Part shown: positions 12,562 to 25,243 of the stretch, piece by piece
Position numbering within the stretch: the first letter of the stretch is position 1
Layout of the letters: every line of letters begins with the position of its first letter
Origin: Jaapia argillacea MUCL 33604
Taxonomy: Eukaryota; Basidiomycota; Agaricomycetes; Jaapiales; Jaapiaceae
Direction: 5' to 3'
NCBI GenBank assembly: GCA_000697665.1
Contig: KL197715.1
Span: forward strand, 1,448,168 to 1,512,167
Length of the DNA stretch: 64,000 nt
Position numbers and translations under genes: made by a program
The notes under the pieces: model-generated
Seen by the model: the letters and a program-made list of their open reading frames with translations, nothing else
Database searches by the model: none
What the model was told of the DNA's origin: nothing

Positions 12562-13891
12562 TTGAAATATTCACAATTTATTTACATGTTCAGCCAGCAA
12601 CTCGTCATTGACATGTCTTACGACCCGACCCACCACAGTCCATCGTTACCCGTCGAACTATACCGACCCATCACCAGCTTCGTTGACCAAAGGTGTGACT
12701 TGGTCAACCTGTGCCTCGCCTCAAAGACCTTGCACAAGGAGGTTATACCATACCTCTATAACTTCGTTTCCCTTTCGACCAGGAACTTGGAGTGGTGCAA
12801 TACAATCATCGAGAAACCATTCTTGGGCGCATTCGTTCACTCACTATCCATCAACTTCGTCGCAATGCGAAGGAGCGATATTCGCTACTTCCTTGGTCGC
12901 GTTGCACTATCACTCCACAATCTCTTCAATTTGGAAGCGCTAGCGATATCCAAAGGGGAAGGGTGCCAGATTACCGCCCGCGAAATCCTCCCTGCATTCG
13001 CGGCTTGTAGCCTCGATATTCGCCAGTTCGATTTCCAGATCCCAGGGCCCCACGAGAAAGACATCGCGTCCCTCTTCATTTTCCTCGAGCGACGTCCGAC
13101 TATCACCGGATTCCGCTGCTACCCTTATATTCACGCCCTTCGCTTGCCACAATATCCCATCATACCAGAATCGCGCTTCGCGGCGCACCTTTCCCACCTT
13201 AGTTGCAGTGTGGAATTCTTCGTTGGTTTCACTGTACTTCCTCCACGTGCACTTGAGAGCCTCCAAGTATCGTGTAGGCACACCACGGAACTAGAGCTAG
13301 TTTTATCTGCCTTAGCCCGTGTGGAGAAGACCCTTCGGAAGCTCTGTCTGATCCACAGCACGTCAAATCCCTTCTCTGTAGACGTGCACCCTAACGTTCT
13401 CGTTGGGCGAATCGCGGAAGGTGTGCCGATGCTCCACTCATTATGTGTTCATGATAATACCATGATGGTCAGTGACGCGATTCTACCTGAAACATATTCT
13501 TATCACCGTTGCAGACATATATCAGAAAGCCTAGACATTTCGAACCTTTCATTTCCTCAGTTGCGCGATTCCCTCACCTAGAAAACCTCTCGTGTAACGG
13601 CGACAGGCCCTACAATTCATACTCCTCGACTGCATTCCACCGACTTTATAGCGGTACCTTGAAGCTTGCACCAACCGAGATTGCCAAATGGTTTCTGGCG
13701 GTGGTTCCGTCTCTCCGTTCTGTCATGATCCCGGTTTGGCATATCGGCCAAATTTGCTATGTTAAGATGGAATCAGGAGAGGTGATAGCGAAACCCGTGA
13801 CGGGAAATATGGATGAAGCAACTTGTCTCGGTGGGTTGATTTATGAGTGACTCTTCACGCTCTGACCACTCTTTCAGGTTGTCGACCATGA
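12562..13891 (+). CDS. F-box-like/leucine-rich protein, tandem copy 3
   Basis: Exons 12562-13467, 13515-13830 and 13878-13891, all in phase and with the same intron positions as its neighbours. F-box-like start LPVELYRPITSFVDQRCDLV, then LASKTLHKEVIPYLYNFVSL. A second in-frame ATG at 12613 (MSYDPTHHSPS) aligns with the inner ATG of copy 1 and may be the real start. The C-terminus is again GCRP followed by a stop. It is the most diverged of the three, so the array probably grew in steps. Predicted role as for copy 1. Confidence 0.75.
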
Positions 13892-14452
13892 AGGAAACTC
13901 CGTCCTTGATGGTGGGCCGTCTACTTCGCCTTTGAGCCATCATGTCCTTCACCCATCTAGAAGTCATCTTCTCACCTGCTTTGCTCTCGGACCCTTCATC
14001 ACCTTCGTCGAGGCCTCGTTCCGAGTCAGGGCGGCCCCTCGATCTATCACTACCCTTTACACTACGAAAGGTCAGGCTGTCACAGATAAGATATTGTACA
14101 GATCTATAGCACTCACGACAATCTGAGTCGTCGGTATCGAGGCTAAAGCCACCATCTGTAATTATCACCCAAGAAACAGGTGCATCTCCCATGCGATTTA
14201 TCGCCCATCTCATGTAGTGAATTGTCACCCCCGTTCCGAAACGCTCTGCGTGTTCATACCTCTATTTAGCTTGTCCTAATTGCACCATTTTGGGTCGATT
14301 CGCGAGTTCGGTCATGGCAGAGGTGAGGACAGGGTAAACTCTGCCGGCCCGTCTCTGCCGCCGCTCATTGCATCACTTGTTCGGTCGAGCGGGGCTCCCA
14401 CGAGACCAGGTTCATCGTCGGTTCGTCCACGACAACGAAGCGACAAACAATC
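13892..14452. other. Intergenic; upstream of the alpha-mannosidase gene
   Basis: A 151-codon ORF on the minus strand (13773-14228) overlaps the last exon of F-box-like copy 3 and shows no domain; I treat it as chance. Confidence 0.4.
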
Positions 14453-17400
14453 ATGGCTTGCCAACACAACCGACCCACTAACTCGTATCCTGAACAGAAC
14501 TTGGGTCCAGGAAACAAGTGGATCAAACATCTCACTCAAAACCGTCTGGGAACCTTCACCGGCGGTCACTTCTCCGACGTCAACCTCTCGTCCGTTCTCT
14601 TCACTCACAGGCTCGATGACCCCGGTCATATCAAGCTCCAAGTATGGAGCGCACCGGGCCTCACGAAACCTACCTTTGAAGAGGCTATGAAGCAGAAGTT
14701 TAAGCCTGCGAAGAAGGGAGATTCATTTGGACCTTCTTGTGAGTTATCCGTGCGAGCTGAGTTACACGTGTCTGCAGCGCTGATGCGATGGGCGTCATGA
14801 GGGACGAATCACTGGTGGAAAGTTTCGGTGACCATTCCAGCATATTGGCTTCAGTATGAGCGAGTTCAATGTCAGTGCTCCAACACCGTCCACACGACCA
14901 TGCCATTGACAGTGACGCTGCAGTTGAATTTGACCCTGGTTGCGAAGCCATGATTTACACTGTCGATGGAACACCGCTGCAAGGTCTGTCGCTGCAACTC
15001 GTTTCGGCCATGAGGCAAGACTGACTTGGTCACCATAGGTATCACTGGTGGATACGGCGGGGACCGACGTGTCGAGTATATCATCCCACTCGATGCTCGC
15101 AAGAAGGGAACCCACGACTTCATTATTGAGTCCAGTTGCAATGGCATGTTCGGTGTTCCATGGAACGGAGATACCATCGCTCCCCCCGATGCAAGTCTCA
15201 TCTCGGTTTCCTGTCCATATGCCAAGCTCACGTCGCTTCACCCTTTTTCAGATGAACAGATACTTCTCCCTCGACTCTGCCGATCTCGTAGTCCCCAACC
15301 AAGAAGCCTGGGGTCTCCTCTGGGATTTCACGACTCTCCGCGAATTAGTCGACACCCTCCCCGGAAACACCGCCCTCCAAAACCGCGCATTAGTGGCTGC
15401 AAACGAAATCATGAATGTTTTCAAGAACGGCGACGTTGATAGTGTGGGTAAAGCTAGGAAGGTGGCTGAGGAGGTGTTTGGAGAGGGCTGGGAGCAGAAG
15501 GGTGAGAAGATTTATGAGGAGGGATCGGCCAAGGCACAGGTCTGGGGTATTGGCCATTGTCATATCGATACGGCTTGGTGGGTAACGTTCCAGGAATCCG
15601 TTATACGGTGGTTAGGATCTGATTATGAACGCAATCATAGGCTCTGGCCATATCGCGTGACTCAGCAGAAAGTCGCCCGTTCATGGTCAACTCAAGTCGA
15701 TTTGATGGAACGTTACCCCGAACATCGCTTTACTTGCTCCCAGGCTCAACAATACAAATGGCTTGAAGAAGTCCGTCTTTCCTTCCCCTCCCACCGCCAA
15801 AACCTCTACTAATGCCGGATCTCCTTTAGCTGTATCCACCCCTCTTTAAAGCCGTCTCATCCAAAATCGCTTCAGGTCAATTCCACCCCGTGGGCGGTTC
15901 CTGGGTCGAAAACGACTCCAACATGCCTTCAGGCGAAGCCCTAGCCAGACAATTCGTGTTCGGTCAGAGATATTTCGAGAGTAGGTTTGGGAAGAGATGC
16001 GAGACTGCTTGGTTACCTGATAGCTTTGGGTTGACGGGGGCGCTGCCACAGATTGTGAGAGGGGCGGGGATGAAGTACTTCTTTACGCAGAAGCTGAGTT
16101 GGTGAGTGCTTTTCTTAGGCGATGGTTTGTGTGTTTTGTGTGTTGATTTGTGGGTTTAGGAATAATATGTGAGAGGCAAAGAGGTTTGGTTGTGGGAGTT
16201 GGCAAACTAAGAATATACCTCTCCCCTTTAGAAACGTGTTCCCCCATTCTACCTTTAACTGGGTGGGTATCGACGGGACCCAGATTCTGTGTCATATGAC
16301 TCCTGTTGGTGAGTGTCTCCCTTCTTGTTGGCTTTTGGCATTCGGTTGTTAATTAATTCGTTGCTAGATACTTACACCGCGCAAGCGACTGTCGGAGACG
16401 TCAATAAGGGGCTGACGAACCATAAGGTACTGTGAACTCATTTTTTTGTCTATATTGGATACGCAACTAACCTTGGCGGTGTAGAACTTGGAATCGAGTT
16501 CAACTTCGTTATTGGTATTTGGGAATGGCGATGGTGGAGGAGGACCTTTGGCCAAGATGTTGGAAAATGTGAGTCTCTTTCTTATCTCTTGTTCGTTGCG
16601 TATGTGTTTAAGATATGATGTATCCACCAGCTACGACGTATCCGCGCTACCACCAACAACCACCGTGAACTCCCTCCGGTTAGTATGGGTCGGTCAGTTG
16701 ATGAGTTCTTTGATGAGTTGGCGGACGAGACGAAGATGGGTAAGACGTTGCCGAATTGGTATGTCTTACAATCGGGGTTTGTCTCTTCGTTTGTCGCTGA
16801 TGGTTTTACGTGACAGGCATGGGGAACTGTATCTTGAGGTGAATATGCAATGCGTCGTCCTTTTTTCCGCCCTTGAACTAACATTACGCCGCACAGTTCC
16901 ATCGGGGAACATATACATCTCACGGTGAGCCGTTATGCGTGTTGTTCACAGAACAAGTCGTTGAGTGTCGTTTATAGGCTCCATCAAGAAAGGGAACCGC
17001 AAGTCTGAGATTCTTCTTCGAGATGTCGAGGTGAGCCTGGAAAGATTCTTGGCCTCTAGTGTATCTCTGAATATCTTCTCTTCAATCTCTGTAGCACGTC
17101 GCGACCTTGGCTTCGCTCTATTCTTTGTTCAAGAAGGATTATCTCTATCCGAAAGCCAAGATTGACGAGTGTTGGGAGAAGGTTTTGTTGAATCAATGTA
17201 AGGAAGTGTTCTAATCCTCATCTCTGTTGACAAGCTAACGGCTCTTCGCGTGTCCAGTCCATGATGGTGAGTTCTTCGTATAGCCAACACCCCACTTGCT
17301 GATAAGGCCCCCGAAGTTCTACCCGGTTCTGCAATGTATGTCGCCTATGCTGCTTTGAATTCTGACCGTTACTAATGTGGCATCAGTGGCATGGTCTACG

Positions 17401-19490
17401 ACGACGCTGAGAAGCTGTACACTGAAGTTCGCAAGGATGGTCAAGAACTCCTCGAAGAGGCCTTCGACACTTTCCTCCCTGGCTCCTCTCTGCTCTCGTT
17501 AGAATCAGTTGCCCAGCAAAAGTTCACCAACTCTGGGAATATCGTCGCATTTAACACCACCTTCTTCCCTCGTCGCGATGTCGTCAAAGTCCCCGTTACG
17601 GGATCCGCCTCACGTCTCAAGTCCAAGGTTGTGCAAACTGGGAAGGACGGAGTCGGTTATGCTTTGATGGATGGTTCCCAGGGCGGTTCCCTTGTTGCCA
17701 GTCGTGGGCTGTTTGCGGATTGTATGCCTCCGTCGAGTATGTGGCGCATTCGCTCTATGAAGTGGTGACTACTAACTTGGTTTTGAGTAGTCTTCTCGAA
17801 CGGATCGGATCACTTTGTCATTAGGAACTCAAGTGTTCAACTCACCATCTCTGGTGGTCGTATTACGAGTCTGTTTGATGTCCAACTTGGGTATGACCCT
17901 TGGTACACTCCTGCTGTGATGCCTCTAATTTCCGACTACTAGTCGCGAACTTATTCCAGAAGGAGAGAGCGGAGGGTTGGTGATATTTGAAGATCGTCCC
18001 AATTATTGGGATGCGTGGGGTGAGTCAATTTGTTCCACATATCACCGGTGCCCTGTCTCATGCCCTGCAACCAGATGTCGAGATTCATCACTTGGAAAAG
18101 GCGACGAAGCTTGAATTCTCCAAGTTTTCTGTTGTGGCAGAGGGTCCTCTCCGGGCAGCTATTCGAACGGAAATAAAGTACAACAAGAGTACTATCGTTG
18201 TGACGGTTAGTGCTGTGTCACTTCGTAGATTTACTTCGTTGATTCTGACACACTGCAGATTTCCTTGGACGCCATTGCTGGTAATGACCTGCAGTCTGAC
18301 TCGAGGTTATATCGCTGACTCCCGCCTTCGTAGCTACCGTCAAGGCAAATTCTAGATCCCTATTCCTTTTCGATGCAGTTGTCGATTGGCACGAACGCCA
18401 TGAATTCTTGAAATGTCTGTATCGAACTCTTGTCCCACCGATGAAGTGGCTAACATTATCTCCCAGTTGAACTGCCTTTGAATATTCACAATGACAATGC
18501 TATTTACGAATCTCAATGGGGCTTTGTGCAACGACCAACCCACAGGAACACCACTTGGGACTCGGCGAAATTCGAAGTTTGCGGCCACAAGGTTTGTTTC
18601 CAATTTCCACTCCTCCGACCGCGTCTCACGATCGTTCGCTTCCAGTATGCAGATCTCAGCGAGTATGGGTACGGTGTTGCCATTCTATCTGAATCCAAGT
18701 ACGGTTTCTCCTGCCAAGGGAACGTTCTTCGCATCTCGTTGCTTCGAGCTGCCACGGCTCCCGACGCCGAACAAGACCAAGGTGTGTAAGACGTAATTGT
18801 ATTTTCGGAGCGACTCTGATTTCACTGCTGCAGGGAAGCATGAGTTCTCTTGGGCAGTGTTGCCACATGTTGGTCATTTCTTGGAGTCCGATGTCCCCAT
18901 GGCTGCATACCTCTTCAACTCGCCGCTCCACCGTGAGTGTTTTTGCCTCCTCTTCTGCCATCGATATTCAGTGTCTTGTCTCCGATTAGTTCGATATATT
19001 CAAGTGGACGGTGTCCAGTCCGCGCTTTCGCAAAGAGGTTCGCCTTTCCTGGTCGATGGGGCTCCGAATGTGATTTTGGAGACAATCAAACGAGGCGAAG
19101 ATGACGATTTCAGTCGGACAAAGACGACGTCCACCGTCGTTCTTCGCCTTTACGAGGCCTTTGGAGGTCACGCCCAAGTCAGGCTCAGGGTTGCTCCCTA
19201 CTTGTCCGTGGTGAAGGCCCACGTTACCAACTTACTGGAAGACGAACTAAGCGAGTTGAGCTTGGTGCGACCTGAAGAGGATGAGGAAGGTTTTGCCATT
19301 CTCAAGTTGAACTTCCATGGCTTCGAAGTCAAGACAGTGAAGCTGGTCGTTGGTTCGTGGCTACCACCCGTCACTGAACAATTGTGAGTGGGTAATATCT
19401 GAAATTTCGTTGTCGATGCTTACCGAACCCTCCAGGTCGTCGACCAAGCATGACAGCTGGGTCAACGTTGAGAAGCTTCGACTTTTCTGA
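14453..19490 (+). CDS. AMS1: Alpha-mannosidase, GH38, vacuolar Ams1 type
   Basis: 29 exons, 1146 residues, all phases consistent. Exons: 14453-14738, 14802-14870, 14924-14983, 15039-15190, 15252-15577, 15641-15770, 15830-16101, 16160-16168, 16232-16308, 16368-16426, 16485-16568, 16631-16758, 16817-16838, 16897-16924, 16978-17030, 17095-17197, 17258-17266, 17317-17335, 17387-17721, 17791-17890, 17943-18019, 18075-18205, 18259-18280, 18334-18414, 18467-18591, 18646-18781, 18834-18932, 18990-19383, 19436-19490. The zinc-binding motif GHCHIDTAWLWP is at about residues 290-301, and WLPDSFG carries the nucleophile Asp at about 405. PHSTFNWVGIDG and NQFHDVLPGS are further family blocks. There is no signal peptide, as in yeast Ams1, which reaches the vacuole by the Cvt/autophagy route and trims free oligomannosides. 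Two exons are 9 nt long, and the intron at 15191-15251 has a GC donor. Confidence 0.95.
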
Positions 19491-19766
19491 GCGTATCAAC
19501 AGCTTGTCTCCTGCATAGGATTGTAGTTGTATTGCGGCAACGCTGTATGTTGTGGGTGTTTTGTATGCTGTATTATGCCGGTTGCTACCGCCCAAATTGA
19601 TGTTCCAGTGAATCATTCGTGTTACCACCGCGACTTGACGCGAGGCCTGAAGTTCGAGACGAACTACTTTCGGTGAATCAGAGCAAATGAAAGTGGCGGT
19701 GACGGGACTTGTTACAATTCCAGACGCATGTGTTACATTCTACAGATACAGGAACCAGAAACACGG

Positions 19767-22700
19767 TTACAGCCCATTCCACTCAAACCCTTTCTGAACA
19801 CTAAATCCACCCTCCAAAACCATCTTCTCACAACTCGCTCCAACCCTAACACCATACCACCCACTCTCCACCACCCAACTCCCAATCCTATCCTCCCAAT
19901 ACGAAACGGCATACTTATCCAACGGCAATTCCACAACTTTACTTGCTCCTGGAGCCAGATCTCGTACTTTTGCAAAGGCTTTGAGCATGAGAGGTGGGTG
20001 GGTCAAGTCGGAGGTGGTTGGGAGTGTTACGTATAGTTGGACTATCTCGGAGCCGGGGAGGGAACCTGTGTTGGTGATTGTGACTGAGGCTGTTAGGTTG
20101 ATGTCGGTTTTGCTTAGGGATGGTTTTGTGAATTTGAGGTCGGTGTAGGAGAAGGTTGTGTAGGAGAGACCGTGGCTGTTGATAGCGGTGTTAGGAAGAT
20201 GAAGAGAAAGGAAGAGACGAGTCTGTGATTTACGTACCCGAAAGCGAAGGCAGGTTCGATCTTGCGTTGCGCAAAGTGTTTATAACCCTACCAAACCACA
20301 TATCAGTGATAACGCCCCCAATCATCAAAAGACCCGAACACTTACAACGAACAAATCCTCTCCATACCTCACCTTTCCATTCTCATGATGGAAATGCCCA
20401 TGAGCGGGTACGTCCTCCAAGCGTTTGGGGAAAGTCAAGGATAATTTGCCAGAAGGGTTGACTTTGCCTAGCAAGACGTCGGCAATGGCTTCTCCCGTTG
20501 CGTTACCCAAATACCAAGAGTGAACGATGGCGGCTACCGAGTCGGCCCATGGCATCGTTATCGCAGATCCCTGTGTGACGAGAAAACATCAGTGTTTGAT
20601 GGAAGGGAAAGCAAAAAGGTACGTACAGCTTGAGTGACGACGATGGTGTTAGGGTTCGCTTTAGCGACCTTTTCAACCAACTCATCCGTCCTCCCAGGTA
20701 GCGCAAGCGTAACCCTATCATACCCCTCCGTCTACCACACACCCACACGTGCATCAGCCTCATAAAAAAAACCACAAAAACCAAGAAAAAACCGTACCTC
20801 CCAATCCCCATTCAACCCCACAACAGCCACAACCAAATCAGCCTCTCTAGCAACCTCAACAGCCTTCTCCATCTCCTCATCAGCCTCCCTAACCTCCGCT
20901 CCACCCAACCTAACACCAGGATTCGAATCCATCACACTCTCATCTTCATCCCCGTCCGCTGGTCCTCTTACGTTGCAGAATTCTACTAGGATGGAATGGG
21001 CTTTGTGGGCTTTGAGTGGGTAAGTGCCTTTTTCTTCTAGGGTTCCGGCGTTGAAGAAGTATTCGCCGCGGCGTTGGCGGGTCCAGTTGTCGATTACGAG
21101 TTTGCCGTCAACGTAGAGCTGGGGGGACCCAATTATTAGCCATCACGTCTTAACGAGGTACGAAGGGAGAGAGCCAGCCAGCCAGCAACTGAAAAGCAAC
21201 TCACCTTTGCTCTCCCAGCAGCAATCAACCCAAACTCAAACAAACAATCCTCCTCCCTCTTAATCACACCCTCCAATTTCAAAGTCCACCTCTTCGTAAT
21301 CCCCACGGGTGCTTCTGCACTGATGAAGATCCTAGTTTCGTCTATAACTTGTTTTTTGAATGGGACGGAGAGGGGAGTCATGGAATCGGGTGAGGTGTGG
21401 GAGTACCAGGTTCCTAACCATCCTGGTTGGCCGGAGGGAGTGAATATGTCGTAATCGAGGGACGGGAGGGTCATGTATGCTTTGAACATCCCAAAAAAGT
21501 CAGTATCGTTGGTTTGGGGGCTGGGAAGGAAGGGACAACTCACTCCTTGCACCCTCAGCATAAGTAACCTCAACATCTTTCCCCAACGCCCCCACAATCC
21601 CCTCAAAAGGCGAGACATAATAACTAGGTTTGAGAGCAGCCGAGCCACCACCGCTCAAGACTATAGCTTTCGCGTTCCCTCCTACAATCGCTATTTTCTT
21701 GATTTTGGATGGGTTGAGGGGGAGGAGGGGGGAGGAAGAGGGAGAGGGAGGAGAGTTCTTGAGGAGGACGATTGATTCTGATGCTACTTTCTTCATGAGG
21801 AGCTTATCGGCTGGTGATTCCCTCGTATACTCTTTCCCATCTCCGTCCAACACCTACATCAAACCCAGCGTAGCACATCAGTACTTCTCCCCCTCGCACA
21901 AACAAATAAAGGGAGGGAACGCACCTCAGGGGCACCAGCAGCACATTTCTTAACCATCTCCAAAACCTTCTTAGCTCGTTCTTTCACGGTCCTAACCATT
22001 ATTTTCCTACTTCCTATTGATCTGTTCATGAGATCGAGAGTGCGCCATTTGTTTGTGCCGGGCATTTCGAGGTCGAGGCCTGCGTTTAGGGCGTGGTCTA
22101 TTGAGTAGATGCCGAACCTGGGAGGTGGTGTTAGCGGGGGAGGAGGAGGGGGGTGAGAAGGAGGAGGGTGGAGAAAGCAAGGGAGATGAAGGGGATAAGG
22201 AAAGGGGGAAAGGCGAGGAACGAACATACCAATCCGACATGATCATCCCCTCGAACCCCCATTCCTTCCTCAAGATATCACGAATCAAAGCCGGGTTCTC
22301 TGAACAATGCGTTCCGTTCACCCTATTATACCTATGTGAGAGTAAAGCGGTCAGCTACGAGTAAATCGATGAGGAGAGGGGGGACGGACGCGGTCATGTA
22401 ACACCAAGGCTGAGCGTATTTCTGAGCCAACATGAATGGCATTAGGTATATCTCGCGGAGAGCGCGGGGGGAGAGGATGGAATCGTATGCCATTCTGTCG
22501 TTTTCTTTGTCGTTGCATCTGTAGGTGGTGGGTGTGAGGATGGGGAAGCAGGGAAGGAGGGAAGAGGTACGTACACGAAATGCTTGATACAAGCTCCGAT
22601 ACCTCCTTTCTGTACGCCGTTGATATAAGACGAAGCGATCATGCCAGAGAGGAAAGGGTCTTCTGAGAAACTTTCGAAAGCCTTTATTTGAAGTTAGCAT

Positions 22701-23254
22701 TGACACCAAGTCTATACAAGAAGGAGCGTACTCGACCGCCGAGAGGGTTCTACATGAATGATGAGTGAGTTTGTGAGTTTGGAGAGAAAGCAAAGGAGGA
22801 CGTACGCGTTGAATGTTACATGTCGGAGCGAGCAGGATGGAAGCAGCGCGTAACTTTGCTTCTTCAGCAAGCAGTTTCAAGCCAACTTCTTCTATGAGAG
22901 CGGTATCCCAAGTAGCACCCAACGCGGTTGCCGACTAACGAGACGCGAGTGGAGTTGAGCACCATGAAAAGCAGGGTGATAGAGGGAGAGACGTACAGGC
23001 AAGCACTTTGCAGGGGTGCCCATGAAGAAGTTGTTACCTCTGACACCTACGCGCAGCGTCAACGGATGCTGGTATAAGATGGAAAGGAACGTACCATTGG
23101 GACCATCGCTGACCTTGATAGCGGGTACGCCCAACCTAGGTACCTCGTGTGTATGCCAGAAGCCGACACCGGCAGTCAAGAGAATAGCTTCATCTGTGGT
23201 CAACTGGTCGACGACGTTGTCAATGTCAGCCTTTGCGAAGTCTGAGGGAGGCAT
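19767..23254 (-). CDS. Beta-glucosidase, GH3 with PA14 insert (copy 1)
   Basis: 15 exons, 860 residues, all in phase: 23254-23095, 23046-22997, 22934-22806, 22749-22732 (18 nt), 22681-22575, 22518-22390, 22331-22230, 22117-21925, 21853-21544, 21479-21205, 21118-20798, 20731-20627, 20570-20346, 20287-20238, 20175-19767. The order is GH3 barrel, C-terminal alpha/beta domain split by a PA14 domain ([19 protein letters not shown] to [13 protein letters not shown]), then a fibronectin III-like end. The nucleophile is Asp of GMIMSDW (codon 22234-22232). The acid/base motif is [21 protein letters not shown] is the conserved substrate-site block. No signal peptide, so probably an intracellular aryl- or oligosaccharide beta-glucosidase; exact substrate unknown. 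Convergent with the mannosidase (276 bp between stops). Confidence 0.93.
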
Positions 23255-25243
23255 GGTGTGCGAGATATAGGGAAGTCATTGTGATGGTGGTGGTGGATAA
23301 TATACGAGTGCGGTTAGCGATGGCGCTCAGCTACCAAGTCCAATTCCGAGGTTTATCCGAATTGTTGCCTTTTGCCACTTTGCGCGACCCCGCACTCCCT
23401 CGGCCTCCCTTCCCTCGTCGCCCATATCTGTGAACGCTATCTGTGAATGCCAAGCCGTTTGAGACCTTGAAGTGTCTATTGCCTTCGGCTCATCAATTGC
23501 TATCTCCATCCTCAAGTCCCCACCCGGCATATCTCCCAAATTTTACGAGTTACAACCCATCGTGATCAACGTCTCGCGTTGCCCATCTCTTAGCCGTGCA
23601 CTTGGTCTGTCAGCAGACTCAAATCGAGTCCCGTCGCTCTCAGGCACTCCCAACCTTGACTAACATCCCCTCGCCGAACCTCTCACCGCTTCCGATCCCC
23701 AACTACTTCCTCCCCACATTCTGATCTTCCTGCGCTCTGGAATTATATCTACAACACACGCTCTCCAGCGGATCGGCTCACCGTACCCAATTATCGTTCG
23801 CTTCAGGAGTTACCGGAAGAAACGAGATCGGAGAGAATTGATGGTGGTAATGGGAACTACTTATCGGTGTGTTCATTCGCCTCGTCTTTTCACGTTGTTG
23901 CAATGTTGGAAACGCTTTGTTCTAGTTCTGAGAAGTTATGATCACAACACGCGTCGAATCGTCTGATCCGCGCCTTGCATCTCAGTCGTCGGCATATATG
24001 CACTTCAGTGTTCGAGCGTCGGGTTCCAAATGAAATGACACTTCGCGCGAGGAGCGAGAAAAGAAAGGAGTCGATCGCTTCGTCCCTCCCTCGCTCGGGA
24101 ATTCACTGGGATGAACGAGATCAGCGCAACCGATGGTGACATGGAGAACCGGGTACCACTTATCGATGTGTTCATTCACCTCTTTGAATCATTGGGGCCA
24201 TCATCCTTGAAAGTTGGAAGCCTGGAGGCGAGCAGAAGTGCACTGTATGTCGTCCTCGTTCACGAATGCTACTAGTAGCCTTCCTCAAACATTTCCCCCA
24301 AATCTGAGATATGATTGAAGAGCCAAACGCACGACAGGCCCCGAGATGTATACATCATCCTAATAACCCTCGCATTACCCCCCCCCAAAAAATACTTTGG
24401 TTAGGGTACGAAACACCCCAACCAACGAAAGGGTGCGTTGGGACCATTGATACCCCAACGCCTGCTTTGGTCCGACGAGTTTGCTGCGGTGGACACCTGT
24501 CTGTCCGCGTCTGCCCCTCCACCCACTTTTCTTCGAGTATCGAGTGTGAATATTTCTTTTTTTCAAATTAGGAGGGTGGGTTTGATATCCTTTTCTTTGA
24601 GTTCTAAAGCGAACATTGCTTCGGTAAAGATAACACACCGTCCCATGGTTTTTCGTCGAGACGATTTTCTAAAATCTAAAATGGGTCAATGCGAGTCCTG
24701 AGGCGAGTGAGGTGAGTGCGGTGGGCCACTTAGGTCTGAGCATGAACACATTGTTCAGCGAACCTCCTTACCTTCTCCAACAATCACGTCCTGGTATTCT
24801 CTAACTGAAGAATATCCCTCATCTTATAGCTTAGAAACTACTTCCCTGGCGATGCGCAGGACAAGTGATCTCGCCGCAGCCACTGATCGCCTCCCCCCCT
24901 TTTTATGAACACTCTGAAATTGGTCAGTCTGAGGTGGGGGCCGACTTCATGTGCGAGCATGAACACGATTTTACCCCTCTCAATCTCTACCAGCCAACAT
25001 CCCAAACTTTTCACAGAATAAACGTTCATAAAGTCTTCAACCGCATTTTATTCTATGGACAAGTTCAAGGGCAGTCGGTGTACAAGATAAGCGAAACAAC
25101 AAGTTTAGTAGTACAAAACGCGAGGATACGAGTATCCTCTTTTATCGAGAAATAATCGCCACCTGTAGCGTCCAGTTAGAGCTCGGTATTCAGATACCAC
25201 CTCACAAAACAAAACTCACCAAATAGAAAGGCGACCAAGCCAT
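23255..25243. other. 2-kb intergenic region, no gene
   Basis: Between the start of GH3 copy 1 and the end of the P450 gene. Holds an imperfect direct repeat (about 23840-23885 and 24128-24182) sharing acttatcg-tgtgttcatt-c-cctc. No coding signal or RNA gene seen. Confidence 0.45.

Noticed and set aside
13773-14228. 151-codon minus-strand ORF
   Set aside because: Overlaps the last exons of F-box-like copy 3, no domain and no splice or start support.
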